This document shows, piece by piece, positions 25,792 through 34,477 of a DNA stretch of 64,000 nucleotides. Each line of letters begins with the position of its first letter. The first letter of the stretch is position 1. A program made the translations under genes and the position numbers. The DNA lies in assembly GCF_024519435.1 (NCBI RefSeq), contig NZ_JALJRZ010000003.1, forward strand, positions 434,001-498,000. The letters are read 5' to 3'. Source of the stretch: Terrabacter sp. Ter38. Its GTDB lineage: Bacteria > Actinomycetota > Actinomycetes > Actinomycetales > Dermatophilaceae. The notes under the pieces are model-generated. The model worked only from the letters and a program-made list of their open reading frames with translations. It did no database searches and was not told where the DNA came from.

Positions 25792-26628
25792 TCAAGCGCG
25801 CGTGAGGACGTCGGCCCACGAGCGCGGCTCGCGGCCGAGCAGCCGACGAAGGGGAGCGGCCTCGCCCACGAGACCACCGCGGTCGTAGGACGCGAACATC
25901 GCCAGCAGGTCGTCTCGCGCCTGGGCGGTGAGCGGGGCGCCTGGTCCGGCCACCCACTGCGCGAGGTCGACGCGGACGGCCAGGACGGGATGTCCGAGCA
26001 CGTCCGCCGCGATGGCGGCCTGGTCGCGGACCGACAGCACCTCGGGTCCGGCGAGGTCGAAGGTCACGCCCTCGTGGCCCGGTCGGGTCAGCACCGTCGC
26101 CGCGACCTCGGCCACGTCGTCGAGGTCGACGTCCGTGAACGGGGCGTCGAGCGAGTAGGGGACCGGGAGCCGGCCGGCGTGGGCCGCGTCGCGGAGGTTC
26201 TGGTGGTATGCCGCCGGGCGCAGCACCGTGGCTCCCGGCAGATGGGTGCGCACGACCTGCTCGGCTTCCGCCTTGCGCAGATGGTGCGGCATCGACGGGT
26301 CGTGCGGATGCAGCACCGAGTGGAAGGCGAAGCGGGTCACGCCGGCCCGCACTGCAGCACGGGCCACGCGGTCGGCGATGGCGACCTCGTCGGGGTGGAC
26401 GTTGGGTGCGAGGTGGTAGACCCCGTCGACCCCGTCGACGGCGTCGTCGAGCCCGAGCCCGGTCTCGAGGTCAACGACCGAGATCGACCGGGCCCCAGCG
26501 GCATACGCTGTCCCGGCGCGCGCCGGCGATCGCACGGCAGCGCGCACGGTGACGCCGTGTGACGTGAGGGAGCGCGTGACGGCGCGGCCGGTCTTGCCGG
26601 CCGCGCCGATCACGAGGACCGTCGTCAC
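25792..26628 (-). CDS. NmrA-like NAD(P)-binding protein (atypical SDR)
   Basis: 278 residues from GTG 26628. The N-terminal dinucleotide motif is VLVIGAAGKTGRAV; VYHLAPNVHPDE and FHSVLHPHD follow. There is no catalytic YxxxK, as in NmrA/azoreductase-like sensor or ether-reductase relatives. It ends with GLVGEAAPLRRLLGREPRSW, common in this group. It sits 2 nt after the hydantoinase B gene and may be co-transcribed with hyuAB. Whether it takes part in the same catabolism is unknown. Confidence 0.85.
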   Translation of the reverse strand: MTTVLVIGAAGKTGRAVTRSLTSHGVTVRAAVRSPARAGTAYAAGARSISVVDLETGLGLDDAVDGVDGVYHLAPNVHPDEVAIADRVARAAVRAGVTRFAFHSVLHPHDPSMPHHLRKAEAEQVVRTHLPGATVLRPAAYHQNLRDAAHAGRLPVPYSLDAPFTDVDLDDVAEVAATVLTRPGHEGVTFDLAGPEVLSVRDQAAIAADVLGHPVLAVRVDLAQWVAGPGAPLTAQARDDLLAMFASYDRGGLVGEAAPLRRLLGREPRSWADVLTRA

Positions 26629-26630
26629 GC

Positions 26631-28661
26631 TCAGACCCAGTCGACATCCGCCGCAGTCTGTCCTGCGGCGAGCGTCGCGTAGCCGGGGCCCCGGTCGAAG
26701 AAGGGCTGCTCGTCCGCGCGGTCGCCGCGCAGCTGCTCACGCAACGCGTCCGACGCGGCGGTGTCGATGACGGGTTCGTCGAGGTCGCCGGCGGCGACGA
26801 CGCCGTAGTCGCGGCGGGCGCCGTCGAAGGAGACCTTGCCCCAGCGCAGGTCGCGCTCGACCTCGTCATAGGGCCGGTCGAGCGGGTCGCCCCAGCCGCC
26901 GCCACCCGTGGTGCGGATGCGGATGACCTGGCCGGCCTTGACGACCTCGGCGTCGGCGAGGGCGTCGACGGTGCGCTCCTCCGGACCGCCCACGTCGACG
27001 GTGACCTCGAAGGGACGACCGGCCTTGCCGCCCTTGACGCCCCAGCAGGCGAGGATCGACCGGTCGGCGATCGACATGAAGTGGGCGTCCTTGAGCATCC
27101 GGATGTGCTTCTCGTAGCCGAGGCCGCCGCGGTGCCGCCCGGCGCCTCCCGAGTCGACGGCCAGACCGAGGCGCTCGACGATGAACGGGAAGCGGCTCTC
27201 GGTGAACTCGGTCGGCAGGTTGCGGCTGTCGGGGACGACGTGGATCGTGTCCTCGCCGTCGGCGTAGTAGCGCCCGCCGGAGCCGCCGCCGAGCACCTCG
27301 CGCATGAGGTAGTCGTTGCCGTCGCGGTCCTTGCCGTAGACGCCGGTGTAGCGGATCGTCTCCTGGTCGGCCGGCATCTTGCCGTCGACGGCCTTGGCGA
27401 CGACGCCGGCGAGGACGCCGAGCAGGCGCAGGATGACGAAGGTGCGGGCGTTCGTCGGCGCGGGGTAGATCGGCGTGAGGAGCGTGCCCTTCTCGGGGAA
27501 CTTCATCTCGATGAGCGGCACGATGCCCTCGTTGACGTCGAGCTCGGCCATCCGCTCGGGGGTGTCGGCGAGGTTGCGCAGGACGGGCGCGAGCCACTTC
27601 TTGAGGAAGTTTCCGCCGACGTAGTCGCCGCAGTGGTTGATCGGGCCCTTGGCCTGCGGCGCGGTGCCGGTGAAGTCGATGACGAGCTTGGGACCGCCGT
27701 CGCCGGGGCCGGGGCCGCCGGTCGACTGCTTGGTCAAGGTGATCCGCTGGGTGTGCAGCTTCGGCTCGTCGACGCCGTCGTGCTCGGCGTAGTCCTCCCA
27801 GACGTACGTGCCGTCGGGGATCTTGCTGAGGATCTCGCGGCGGTAGGTCTCCGTCGTCTTGTCGAGGATCGCGTCGAAGGCCGCCTCGATCGTGTCGCGG
27901 CCGTAGCGCTCGAAGAGCTCGCCGAGGCGCCGGGCGCCCATGAGGCAGGCCGAGCACTCGGCGTCGAGGTCCGCGGCGAGGCTGTCGGGCATGCGGCTGT
28001 TGCGTGTCATGATGCGCAGCGCCGCCTGGTTGGGAACTCCCTTGTCCCACAGCTTGATCGGCGGGACCGAGAGGCCCTCCTCGAAGACCGTCTGCGCGTT
28101 GCTCGGCATCGACCCGGGGACCGCGCCACCGATGTCGTCGTGGTGACCGAACGCCTGGACGAACGCGACGACCTCGCCGCCGGAGAAGACCGGCACGGTG
28201 ACGCAGAGGTCGGGCAGGTGGCCGATGCCGCCCTCGGACTCGTAGACGTCGTTGTGGAAGAAGACGTCGCCCTCGGCCATCTCGGCGAGCGGGAAGTCGC
28301 GGGCGATCGGGTGCACGAGCGCGCTGTACGAGCGACCCGTCAGCTTGCGCAGCTGGCGGTCGTGGATGCCGGCGCGGAAGTCGTGCGCGTCGCGGATCAT
28401 GGGGGAGCGCGACGTGCGCGCGATGGCCGTCTCGACCTCCGTCTCGACGCTCGCGAGCGTGCCCTCGACGATCTCGACGAGGATCGGGTCGACCGTCGTG
28501 CCCTCGGCCGTCAGCCGGTTGCCGTGCTCGTATGCCGTGGGGAGCCCCGCAGGGTTCGGCACCGGCCCGTCGTGGGTGACCGAGGCGTCAGGGTGCTGCG
28601 ACCCCGTGGCGGCGTCGACGGGGGCGAGACGGGTGGCCGCGGTCTGGCAGGAGAAACACAT
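26631..28661 (-). CDS. Hydantoinase B/oxoprolinase subunit (HyuB)
   Basis: 676 residues from ATG 28661 (MCFSCQTAATRLAPVD), one nt after the HyuA stop. Family features include VEIVEGTLASVETEVETAI, ARTSRSPMIRDAHDF, FGHHDDIGGAVPGSMP, VIDFTGTAPQAKGPIN and TTGGGGWGDPLDRPYDEV at the C-terminus. With HyuA it forms the ATP-dependent complex of N-methylhydantoinase, 5-oxoprolinase and caprolactamase type, which opens cyclic amides or imides after phosphorylation. The N-terminal ~50 residues with CFSC are unusual and might bind metal. The substrate is unknown; the setting suggests a hydantoin, uracil-derived or other cyclic ureide. Confidence 0.9.
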   Translation of the reverse strand: MCFSCQTAATRLAPVDAATGSQHPDASVTHDGPVPNPAGLPTAYEHGNRLTAEGTTVDPILVEIVEGTLASVETEVETAIARTSRSPMIRDAHDFRAGIHDRQLRKLTGRSYSALVHPIARDFPLAEMAEGDVFFHNDVYESEGGIGHLPDLCVTVPVFSGGEVVAFVQAFGHHDDIGGAVPGSMPSNAQTVFEEGLSVPPIKLWDKGVPNQAALRIMTRNSRMPDSLAADLDAECSACLMGARRLGELFERYGRDTIEAAFDAILDKTTETYRREILSKIPDGTYVWEDYAEHDGVDEPKLHTQRITLTKQSTGGPGPGDGGPKLVIDFTGTAPQAKGPINHCGDYVGGNFLKKWLAPVLRNLADTPERMAELDVNEGIVPLIEMKFPEKGTLLTPIYPAPTNARTFVILRLLGVLAGVVAKAVDGKMPADQETIRYTGVYGKDRDGNDYLMREVLGGGSGGRYYADGEDTIHVVPDSRNLPTEFTESRFPFIVERLGLAVDSGGAGRHRGGLGYEKHIRMLKDAHFMSIADRSILACWGVKGGKAGRPFEVTVDVGGPEERTVDALADAEVVKAGQVIRIRTTGGGGWGDPLDRPYDEVERDLRWGKVSFDGARRDYGVVAAGDLDEPVIDTAASDALREQLRGDRADEQPFFDRGPGYATLAAGQTAADVDWV

Positions 28662-28662
28662 G

Positions 28663-30834
28663 TCAGGCCTCCGGGGTGGTCGTCGTGGCGGTCGTCGGGG
28701 TGGTCGTCGGGGTGCTCGCCGCCGCGGCGGTGGACCGGGTGATGACGAGGTTGCCGAGCGTGTCGACACGGACGACGAAGCCGGGGTGCACCGGGACCGT
28801 CGACCCGAACTCCTCGATGACCGCAGGGCCCTCCACCGTGTCGCCCGCGAGCAGGTCGGGTCGCCACCAGACGTCCGTGTCGACGTAGCCGGCGTCGGCG
28901 TCGAAGCACACGGGGCGGACGCTGCGGTGGGCCCGCTCGCGGACGTCGGCCGCGCCCTCCGACGGGGCGAGGTCACGCAGCTCCGGGCGGGTGATGGGGC
29001 CGACACCCGTGACGCGGAGGTTGACCCACTCGACCTGCTGGGTCGGGTCGCCCCGGAAGTCGTAGCCGTAGAGCGCGCGGTGCTCGTCGTGGAAGCGCGA
29101 GGCGACGCCCGCGGCATACGCCTCGTCGACGTCTCCCGCGGGCGCAGCGACGCGGACCTCGTAGGCCTGGCCGAAGTAGCGCAGGTCGACGGTGCGCGTG
29201 TACCGGTGGCTCTCGCGCGCGAAGCCCTCGCCGTCGAGGGCGCTCGCGGCCTTCGCGGTGAGGTCGTCGAACGTCTTCTGCACGGCGGCGTGGTCGAGCG
29301 CGTGGTGGCGCGCGACGGACGTCTGGACGTAGTCGTTCTTGACGTCGACGGTGAGCAGGCCGAAGGCGGAGACGTTGCCGGGGTTCTGCGGGACGACGAC
29401 GCCGGCGAGGCCGAGGATGTCGACGAGACGGCAGGCGAGCAGCGATCCCGAGCCACCGAAGGTCGCGAGCATGAAGTCGCGGACATCGAGGCCGCGCTTG
29501 ACCGACACCTGGCGCAGCGCGTTGGCCTGGTTCCACGCGGAGATCTCGAGGATCCCGGTCGCGCAGCGCTCGAAGTCGAGCCCGAGACGGTCCGCGAGCG
29601 CGGCGACGCCCGCGCGGGCCGCCTCGACGTCGAGGGGGATCTCGCCGCCGAGCAGGTGCGGGGGGATGCGTCCGAGCGTCACGTGGGCGTCGGTGATCGT
29701 CGGCTCGGTGCCGCCCTTGGCGTAGCAGAGGGGGCCGGGGTCGGCGCCCGCGGACTGCGGGCCCACCTTGAGCGAGCCCTCGGGGGAGATCCAGGCGATG
29801 GAGCCGCCGCCCGCCCCGACGGTGACGACGTCGATCATCGGGATCTTGCTCGGGTAGGCACCCACGGTGCCCTCGGTCGTCAGGGTCGGCTCACCCGCGA
29901 GGACGACGGACACGTCGGTCGACGTGCCGCCGCCGTCGCACGTGAGGACCTGGTCGAAGCCGGCGCGACCGGCGATGAGACCGGCACCGAGCGCCCCGGC
30001 GGCCGGACCCGAGAGGACCGTCGTGATCGGCTGGTGCACGACCTCGTCGGCCGAGAGCACGCCGCCGTTGGACTTCATGATGTAGAAGGGCAGCTTCGCG
30101 GTGCTGCCGACGAACTCGTCGAGCCGGTGGTGGATGTTCGCGACGTAGCGGGACACGTTGGGCTTGACCGCGGCGTCGACGAGGGTCGTCATCGACCGCT
30201 CGTACTCGCGGTACTCGCGCAGCACCTCCGAGCTGATCGAGACGACGGCGTCCGGGTGCTCGCGACGGAGCACCTCACGCATCGCGAGCTCGTGGCTGTC
30301 ATCGGCGTAGGAGTGCAGGAAGCACACGCCGATCGTCGTGATGCCGCGGTCCTTGAACCAGCGGGCGACCGTGACGGCACGTTCCTCGTCGAAGGGGCGG
30401 ATCTCGTTGCCCTCGAAGTCGAACCGGCCCCCGACCGTCTTGACGTAGTCGGCCGGCACGATGCGGGCGGGCTTGACCCAGAAGTAGGAGTTGCCGTAGC
30501 CGTCGGGGACGGCCTGGCGGGCGATCTCGAGGATGAACTCGTAGCCCTCCGTCGTGATGAAGCCGAGCGCCTCGACCTTGCCCTCGAGGAGCTTGTTCGT
30601 CGCGACGGTCGTGCCGTGCGAGACGGCGCTGATGTCGTCACCGCTCGCGTCCATGAGGTCGAGGACCTTGCGGACGCCGGCGAGGAAGCCGTCGGCGGGG
30701 TTGCTCGGTGTCGAGGGCGTCTTCGTCGTGACGAGCTCGCCCGTGTCCTCGTCGAGCGCGACGACGTCGGTGAACGTGCCACCGGTGTCGATGCCGATGC
30801 GGATCCGGCGGCGTGCGGAGGTGCCTGCTGTCAT
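28663..30834 (-). CDS. Hydantoinase A/oxoprolinase subunit (HyuA), ATP-binding
   Basis: 723 residues from ATG 30834. RIRIGIDTGGTFTDVVALDE is the actin-like ATPase phosphate-1 motif; SHGTTVATNKLLEGK, VLSGPAAGALGAGLI, TCDGGGTSTDVSVV and TFGGSGSLLACRLVDILG follow in family order. The C-terminal ~45 residues are a Thr/Ala/Pro tail. It phosphorylates the amide oxygen of the substrate so the HyuB partner can hydrolyse the ring. It is the first gene of hyuA-hyuB and perhaps the NmrA-like gene. A perfect GTTGGCA-N5-TGCCAAC palindrome lies 35 bp upstream. Confidence 0.92.
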   Translation of the reverse strand: MTAGTSARRRIRIGIDTGGTFTDVVALDEDTGELVTTKTPSTPSNPADGFLAGVRKVLDLMDASGDDISAVSHGTTVATNKLLEGKVEALGFITTEGYEFILEIARQAVPDGYGNSYFWVKPARIVPADYVKTVGGRFDFEGNEIRPFDEERAVTVARWFKDRGITTIGVCFLHSYADDSHELAMREVLRREHPDAVVSISSEVLREYREYERSMTTLVDAAVKPNVSRYVANIHHRLDEFVGSTAKLPFYIMKSNGGVLSADEVVHQPITTVLSGPAAGALGAGLIAGRAGFDQVLTCDGGGTSTDVSVVLAGEPTLTTEGTVGAYPSKIPMIDVVTVGAGGGSIAWISPEGSLKVGPQSAGADPGPLCYAKGGTEPTITDAHVTLGRIPPHLLGGEIPLDVEAARAGVAALADRLGLDFERCATGILEISAWNQANALRQVSVKRGLDVRDFMLATFGGSGSLLACRLVDILGLAGVVVPQNPGNVSAFGLLTVDVKNDYVQTSVARHHALDHAAVQKTFDDLTAKAASALDGEGFARESHRYTRTVDLRYFGQAYEVRVAAPAGDVDEAYAAGVASRFHDEHRALYGYDFRGDPTQQVEWVNLRVTGVGPITRPELRDLAPSEGAADVRERAHRSVRPVCFDADAGYVDTDVWWRPDLLAGDTVEGPAVIEEFGSTVPVHPGFVVRVDTLGNLVITRSTAAAASTPTTTPTTATTTTPEA

Positions 30835-30868
30835 GGTGAGGATTCAACCGGTGGGACGCCTCCCGGGC

Positions 30869-30887
30869 GTTGGCACATGCTGCCAAC
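30869..30887. promoter_or_regulatory. Palindromic operator candidate upstream of hyuA
   Basis: GTTGGCA-CATGC-TGCCAAC is a perfect 7-bp inverted repeat with 5-nt spacer. Related sites occur before the uracil permease (41677), before the molybdenum hydroxylase operon (40098) and at the pucR start (44697). It is a likely binding site for the locus regulator, plausibly the PucR-family protein. Confidence 0.55.
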
Positions 30888-31020
30888 ACCTGACCGTTTC
30901 CGCGCCAACCCTCGCCAGAACCGACGAGGGGGCCGTGTCGATGTCGAGGGCGAGCCGTCCGCTCCGTCCCCCGGGTGAGCGTGCCACGCTGGCACGACGC
31001 GACGAAGGAGCGAGTGAGAC

Positions 31021-31461
31021 ATGGCGAAGTACCTCATCGGCGTGGACTTCCAGGCCGGCGACGACCCGGCCCCGATGTCCGACTGGACCCCGGAGGAGGT
31101 CCAGGCCCACCTCGACTACTACGAGAGGCTCGTCGGCGAGCTCGAGGCCAACGGCGAGCTCGTCTCCTCGACGATCCTCACGGGCCCCGACCTCGCCAAG
31201 ATCGTCCGGTCCGACGGTGCCGCGCCGGTCGTCACCGACGGACCGTTCCAGGAGTTCAAGGAGTGGCTCGCCGGCTTCCAGGTCGTCGAGGTCGACTCGC
31301 AGGAGCGCGCCCTCGAGATCGCGTCGCTCATGTCCGCGGTGCCGGGTCGGGGCGGCGTGCCCACCCGGCAGCCGATCCACGTGCGCCAGGTCATGGAGCA
31401 GGCGCCCGCGAACACCGACGAGATGGACGCCTTCCTGCGTACCGCGGGTGGCACCCGCTGA
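31021..31461 (+). CDS. YciI/DGPF-family protein
   Basis: 146 residues. The N-terminal MAKYLIGVDFQAGDDPAPMS and the central VVTDGPFQEFKEWLAGFQVV (the DGPF signature, DGPF-x-E-x-KE) identify the family. These small proteins are nearly always encoded beside ECF42-type sigma factors and probably act in their signalling or output. The stop codon overlaps the apparent start of the sigma factor gene. Confidence 0.88.
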   Translation: MAKYLIGVDFQAGDDPAPMSDWTPEEVQAHLDYYERLVGELEANGELVSSTILTGPDLAKIVRSDGAAPVVTDGPFQEFKEWLAGFQVVEVDSQERALEIASLMSAVPGRGGVPTRQPIHVRQVMEQAPANTDEMDAFLRTAGGTR

Positions 31462-32678
31462 CCTCGGCACCCGGAGTCGACGACCTGCTGCGCACGCTCG
31501 CGCCGCAGGTCGTCGGCATCGTCAGTCGCCGGTTCGGCGACTTCGACTCAGCCGAGGACGCTGTCCAGGAGGCCCTGATCGCGGCAGCCCGGCGCTGGCC
31601 CGTCGACGGGCTTCCCGACGAGCCGCGGGCGTGGCTCGTGACGACCGCCTCGCGGCGGCTCGTCGACCTGTGGCGCAGTGACGCGGCCCGGCGCGAGCGC
31701 GAGGCGCGCGTCATCGCCTGGGAGGTCCCGGCGCGCGACCCCGTCGACCACGACGACAGCCTCACGGTCCTCTTCCTCTGCTGCCACCCGTCGTTGACCC
31801 CGGCCTCGGCGATCGCGCTGACGCTGCGCGCCGTCGGCGGCCTGACGACCGCGGAGATCGCCCGGGCCTTCCTCGTGCCGGAGTCGACGATGGCGCAGCG
31901 GATCAGCCGCGCCAAGGCGACGATCCGCGCCTCCGGCGCAGGCTTACGTATGCCGTCCGGCGCCGACCGCGAGGAGCGTGCCCGCTCCGTGCTCCACGTC
32001 CTCTACCTCGTCTTCAACGAGGGCTATGCGAGCACGCACGGTGACAGGGTGCAGCGCACCTCGCTGTCCCGCGAGGCGATCCGCCTGACCCGGATGCTCA
32101 TCGACGGCTCACCCGACCACCCCGAGGCCCTCGGCCTGCTGTCGCTCATGCTGCTGCTCGAGGCCCGCACTCCGTCGCGCAGTGACGCCTCGGGGGCGCT
32201 CGTGCCGTTGCCCGACCAGGACCGCTCGAGGTGGGACGTCTCGCTCGTGGCCGAGGGTCTCGACCTGCTCGGCCGGGCCCTGGCGCTCGGCGCCGTGGGG
32301 GACTACCAGCTCCAGGCCGCCATCGCCGCGGTCCACGACCGGGCGCCCACGGCCGCGGACACCGACTGGGACGAGATCCTCTCGCTCTACGGGCTGCTCG
32401 AGCAGGTCACCGGCAACCCGGTGGTCACGCTCAACCGGGCCGTGGCGGTGGCCATGGCCCAGGGCCCGGAGGCCGCCCTCGAGGTCGTCGACGAGGTCGA
32501 GGACCGGCTCGGCACGACGCACCGCTGGCTCGCGGTGCGCGGGCAGCTGCTCGAGATGGCGGGCGACACGGCCCCGGCTGCCGACCTGCTCGACCGCGCG
32601 GCGGCGACCGCGACGAACGAGGCGGAGCGTCGGCATCTCGCCGCCCGGGCCGCTCGACTGCGCTCGCCCCGGCCCTGA
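31458..32678 (+). CDS. ECF42-like RNA polymerase sigma factor with C-terminal TPR-like extension
   Basis: About 406 residues. Sigma region 2 (FGDFDSAEDAVQEALIAAA, DEPRAWLVTTASRRLVD) and region 4 (ALTLRAVGGLTTAEIARAFL, STMAQRISRAKATI) are followed by a ~230-residue helical extension with FNEGYASTHGDR and DWDEILSLYGLLEQ, typical of ECF42. The frame has no ATG, GTG or TTG near its proper N-terminus. The only candidate is CTG at 31458, whose bases overlap the TGA of the YciI gene. Translation may therefore start at CTG or depend on coupling or frameshifting from the YciI gene. The true start is uncertain. Confidence 0.85.
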   Translation: MTSAPGVDDLLRTLAPQVVGIVSRRFGDFDSAEDAVQEALIAAARRWPVDGLPDEPRAWLVTTASRRLVDLWRSDAARREREARVIAWEVPARDPVDHDDSLTVLFLCCHPSLTPASAIALTLRAVGGLTTAEIARAFLVPESTMAQRISRAKATIRASGAGLRMPSGADREERARSVLHVLYLVFNEGYASTHGDRVQRTSLSREAIRLTRMLIDGSPDHPEALGLLSLMLLLEARTPSRSDASGALVPLPDQDRSRWDVSLVAEGLDLLGRALALGAVGDYQLQAAIAAVHDRAPTAADTDWDEILSLYGLLEQVTGNPVVTLNRAVAVAMAQGPEAALEVVDEVEDRLGTTHRWLAVRGQLLEMAGDTAPAADLLDRAAATATNEAERRHLAARAARLRSPRP

Positions 32679-32691
32679 GCCACCCGGGCCG

Positions 32692-32752
32692 GGGACCGGG
32701 GCCGGGGACCGGGGCTGGGACCGTGGCTGGGACCGGGGCTGGGACCGGGGCG
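32692..32752. repeat. G-rich 12-bp tandem repeat
   Basis: Five near-identical units GGGACCGGGGC(T/C) start at 32692, 32705, 32717, 32729 and 32741, just downstream of the sigma factor stop. The G-runs could form a quadruplex on the + strand, or the array could act in termination. No coding role is apparent. Confidence 0.8.
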
Positions 32753-32871
32753 GCGGCCTTCACTCGTCGGGGGTGATGTCCCGGCCGGGCGCGCGGACGC
32801 ATGCTGGACACGGAACGAGTCAGCGGCGCCGGCCGCGCGGGTCACGGCGCACCGAGGCGTGAGGACGAGGC

Positions 32872-33891
32872 ATGGACGAGACCACGGCAGCCGGGACGGA
32901 CGAGACCGTCACGCGCTTCGAGCCGCTGACGGCCTCGGACCTCGCCGAGGTCGTGCTCGGGCTGGCCGCGGTAGGGGTCGAGACCGCCGGCCGCGTCGTC
33001 GAGCGGATCCGGCCACCGACGCTGGTCACGGCGGTCGTGACCGCTCCGCTGAGGACGGCCGTGACCGGCCTGGGATCCCGGCTTCGACGCGCGGACTGGT
33101 CCCAGGAGCTGCTCCGTCGTGGGCACTCGCGACGGGGTGAGCTCGGTCGACGCGTCGAGGTGACGGCCCAACGGGTGGCCGCCGTCGTCGTCGAGGCCGT
33201 CCTCGACGTCGTGGACCTCACCGACATCGTCGTCGACCACGTCGACCTCGATGCGGTCGTGAGCACGGTGGACCTCGACCGCGCCGTCGCCCGGGTCGAC
33301 ATCGACGCGATCGTCGCCCGGGTCGACATCGACGCGATCGTCTCGCGGGTCGACGTCGACGCCATCGTCGAGCGGCTCGACATCGACGGGATCGTCGCCC
33401 GGGTGGACCTCGACCGGGCCGTGTCCAGGGTCGACATCGGGGCGGTCATCGAGCGGCTCGACATCGACGGGATCGTCGCCCGGGTGGACCTCGACCGGGC
33501 CGTCTCGGGTGTGGACATCGATGCGATCGTCAGCCGGGTCGACATCGACGCCATTGCCGCCCGCATCGACCTCGACGCGATCCTGGACCGGGTCGACGTC
33601 AACGCCGTCGCGCAGCGGCTGGACCTCGACGCCGTCGTGGGCAGACTCGACCTCATCGGCCTCGCCGAGTACGTCGTCGAGGAGATCGACCTCCCCGGCA
33701 TCATCCAGAGCTCGTCCGGGGCCATGGCCTCAGAGGGGATGCGCGAGGTCCGTTGGCAGGGCGTCGGGGCCGACGAGCGCGTCGCGCACGTCGTCGACCG
33801 GATGCTCCGGCGCCGGCCGCGGACGCCGGGTCCGGCCCTCCCCGCCGCCGAGGTCGCCACGCGTCCCGTGCTCCCCGGGACCGCCGGATGA
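32872..33891 (+). CDS. Nonapeptide-repeat protein of unknown function
   Basis: 339 residues. Residues 124-267 (nt 33241-33672) are 16 perfect-phase 9-residue repeats with consensus [VL]-D-[IL]-D-[ARG]-[IV]-V-x-R, for example VDIDAIVAR. The N-terminal 120 residues are amphipathic (LAEVVLGLAAVGVETAGRVV) and the C-terminus is basic. The regular D-hydrophobic pattern suggests an elongated solenoid or amphipathic helix array, perhaps at the membrane. Two exact ~53-bp blocks 81 bp apart (33370 and 33451) show recent expansion by three units. An RDD membrane protein gene follows after 13 nt and is probably its partner. No enzymatic motif is seen. Confidence 0.8.
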   Translation: MDETTAAGTDETVTRFEPLTASDLAEVVLGLAAVGVETAGRVVERIRPPTLVTAVVTAPLRTAVTGLGSRLRRADWSQELLRRGHSRRGELGRRVEVTAQRVAAVVVEAVLDVVDLTDIVVDHVDLDAVVSTVDLDRAVARVDIDAIVARVDIDAIVSRVDVDAIVERLDIDGIVARVDLDRAVSRVDIGAVIERLDIDGIVARVDLDRAVSGVDIDAIVSRVDIDAIAARIDLDAILDRVDVNAVAQRLDLDAVVGRLDLIGLAEYVVEEIDLPGIIQSSSGAMASEGMREVRWQGVGADERVAHVVDRMLRRRPRTPGPALPAAEVATRPVLPGTAG

Positions 33892-33904
33892 ACGGCGCGA
33901 CGTC

Positions 33905-34462
33905 ATGACGTCACCGTCGCGACCCGGACGTGACCCGGTCTCGCGGATCGTCCTGCCCGGCCCGGCGCGTTCGGTCCAGGGGCACCGCGCCGGCATCGTC
34001 ACCCGGGTGGCCGCCGGAGCCGTCGACCTCGTCGTCGCGCTCCTCGGCGTCGCCCTCATGTATGCCGCGTGGGCGGGGACGATCTTCCTGCTCGGTCCGC
34101 AGTCCTTCCGCTTTCCCGACCCGGGCGGCCTGCGACTGCTCCTGCTCGTGCTCGGGCTGCTCACGGCATACCTCACGGTGGCGTGGGCCACGACGGGCCG
34201 CACCTTCGGCAACCGCCTGCTCGGCCTCCGGGTCGTCGACGACGGCGGGGGCACGATCGGTCTCACGCGGGCGTTCCTGCGTGCCGCCGCGTGCGTCATG
34301 TTCCCGGTCGTCCTCTTCTGGGTCGTCGTCAGCCGCGAGAACCGGTCGCTGCCCGACGTGCTGCTGCGCACGTCCGTCGTCTACGACTGGACGTCGAAGG
34401 GCGGTCGCGGCGACGAGCCGACGTCGACGCCGCGGGCGATCGTGCTGCCCCAGGACGACTGA
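33905..34462 (+). CDS. RDD family integral membrane protein
   Basis: 185 residues from ATG 33905. GIVTRVAAGAVDLVVALLGV is the RDD-motif first helix (R and D conserved). A long loop with FRFPDPGG precedes the second helix LRLLLLVLGLLTAYLTVAWA; TTGRTFGNRLLGLRVVDDGG and the third helix AACVMFPVVLFWVVVS complete the family pattern. RDD proteins are poorly understood membrane proteins, some implicated in ion transport. Tight linkage to the nonapeptide-repeat gene suggests a joint role. Confidence 0.88.
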   Translation: MTSPSRPGRDPVSRIVLPGPARSVQGHRAGIVTRVAAGAVDLVVALLGVALMYAAWAGTIFLLGPQSFRFPDPGGLRLLLLVLGLLTAYLTVAWATTGRTFGNRLLGLRVVDDGGGTIGLTRAFLRAAACVMFPVVLFWVVVSRENRSLPDVLLRTSVVYDWTSKGGRGDEPTSTPRAIVLPQDD

Positions 34463-34477
34463 GCGACGGCGCCCCCG

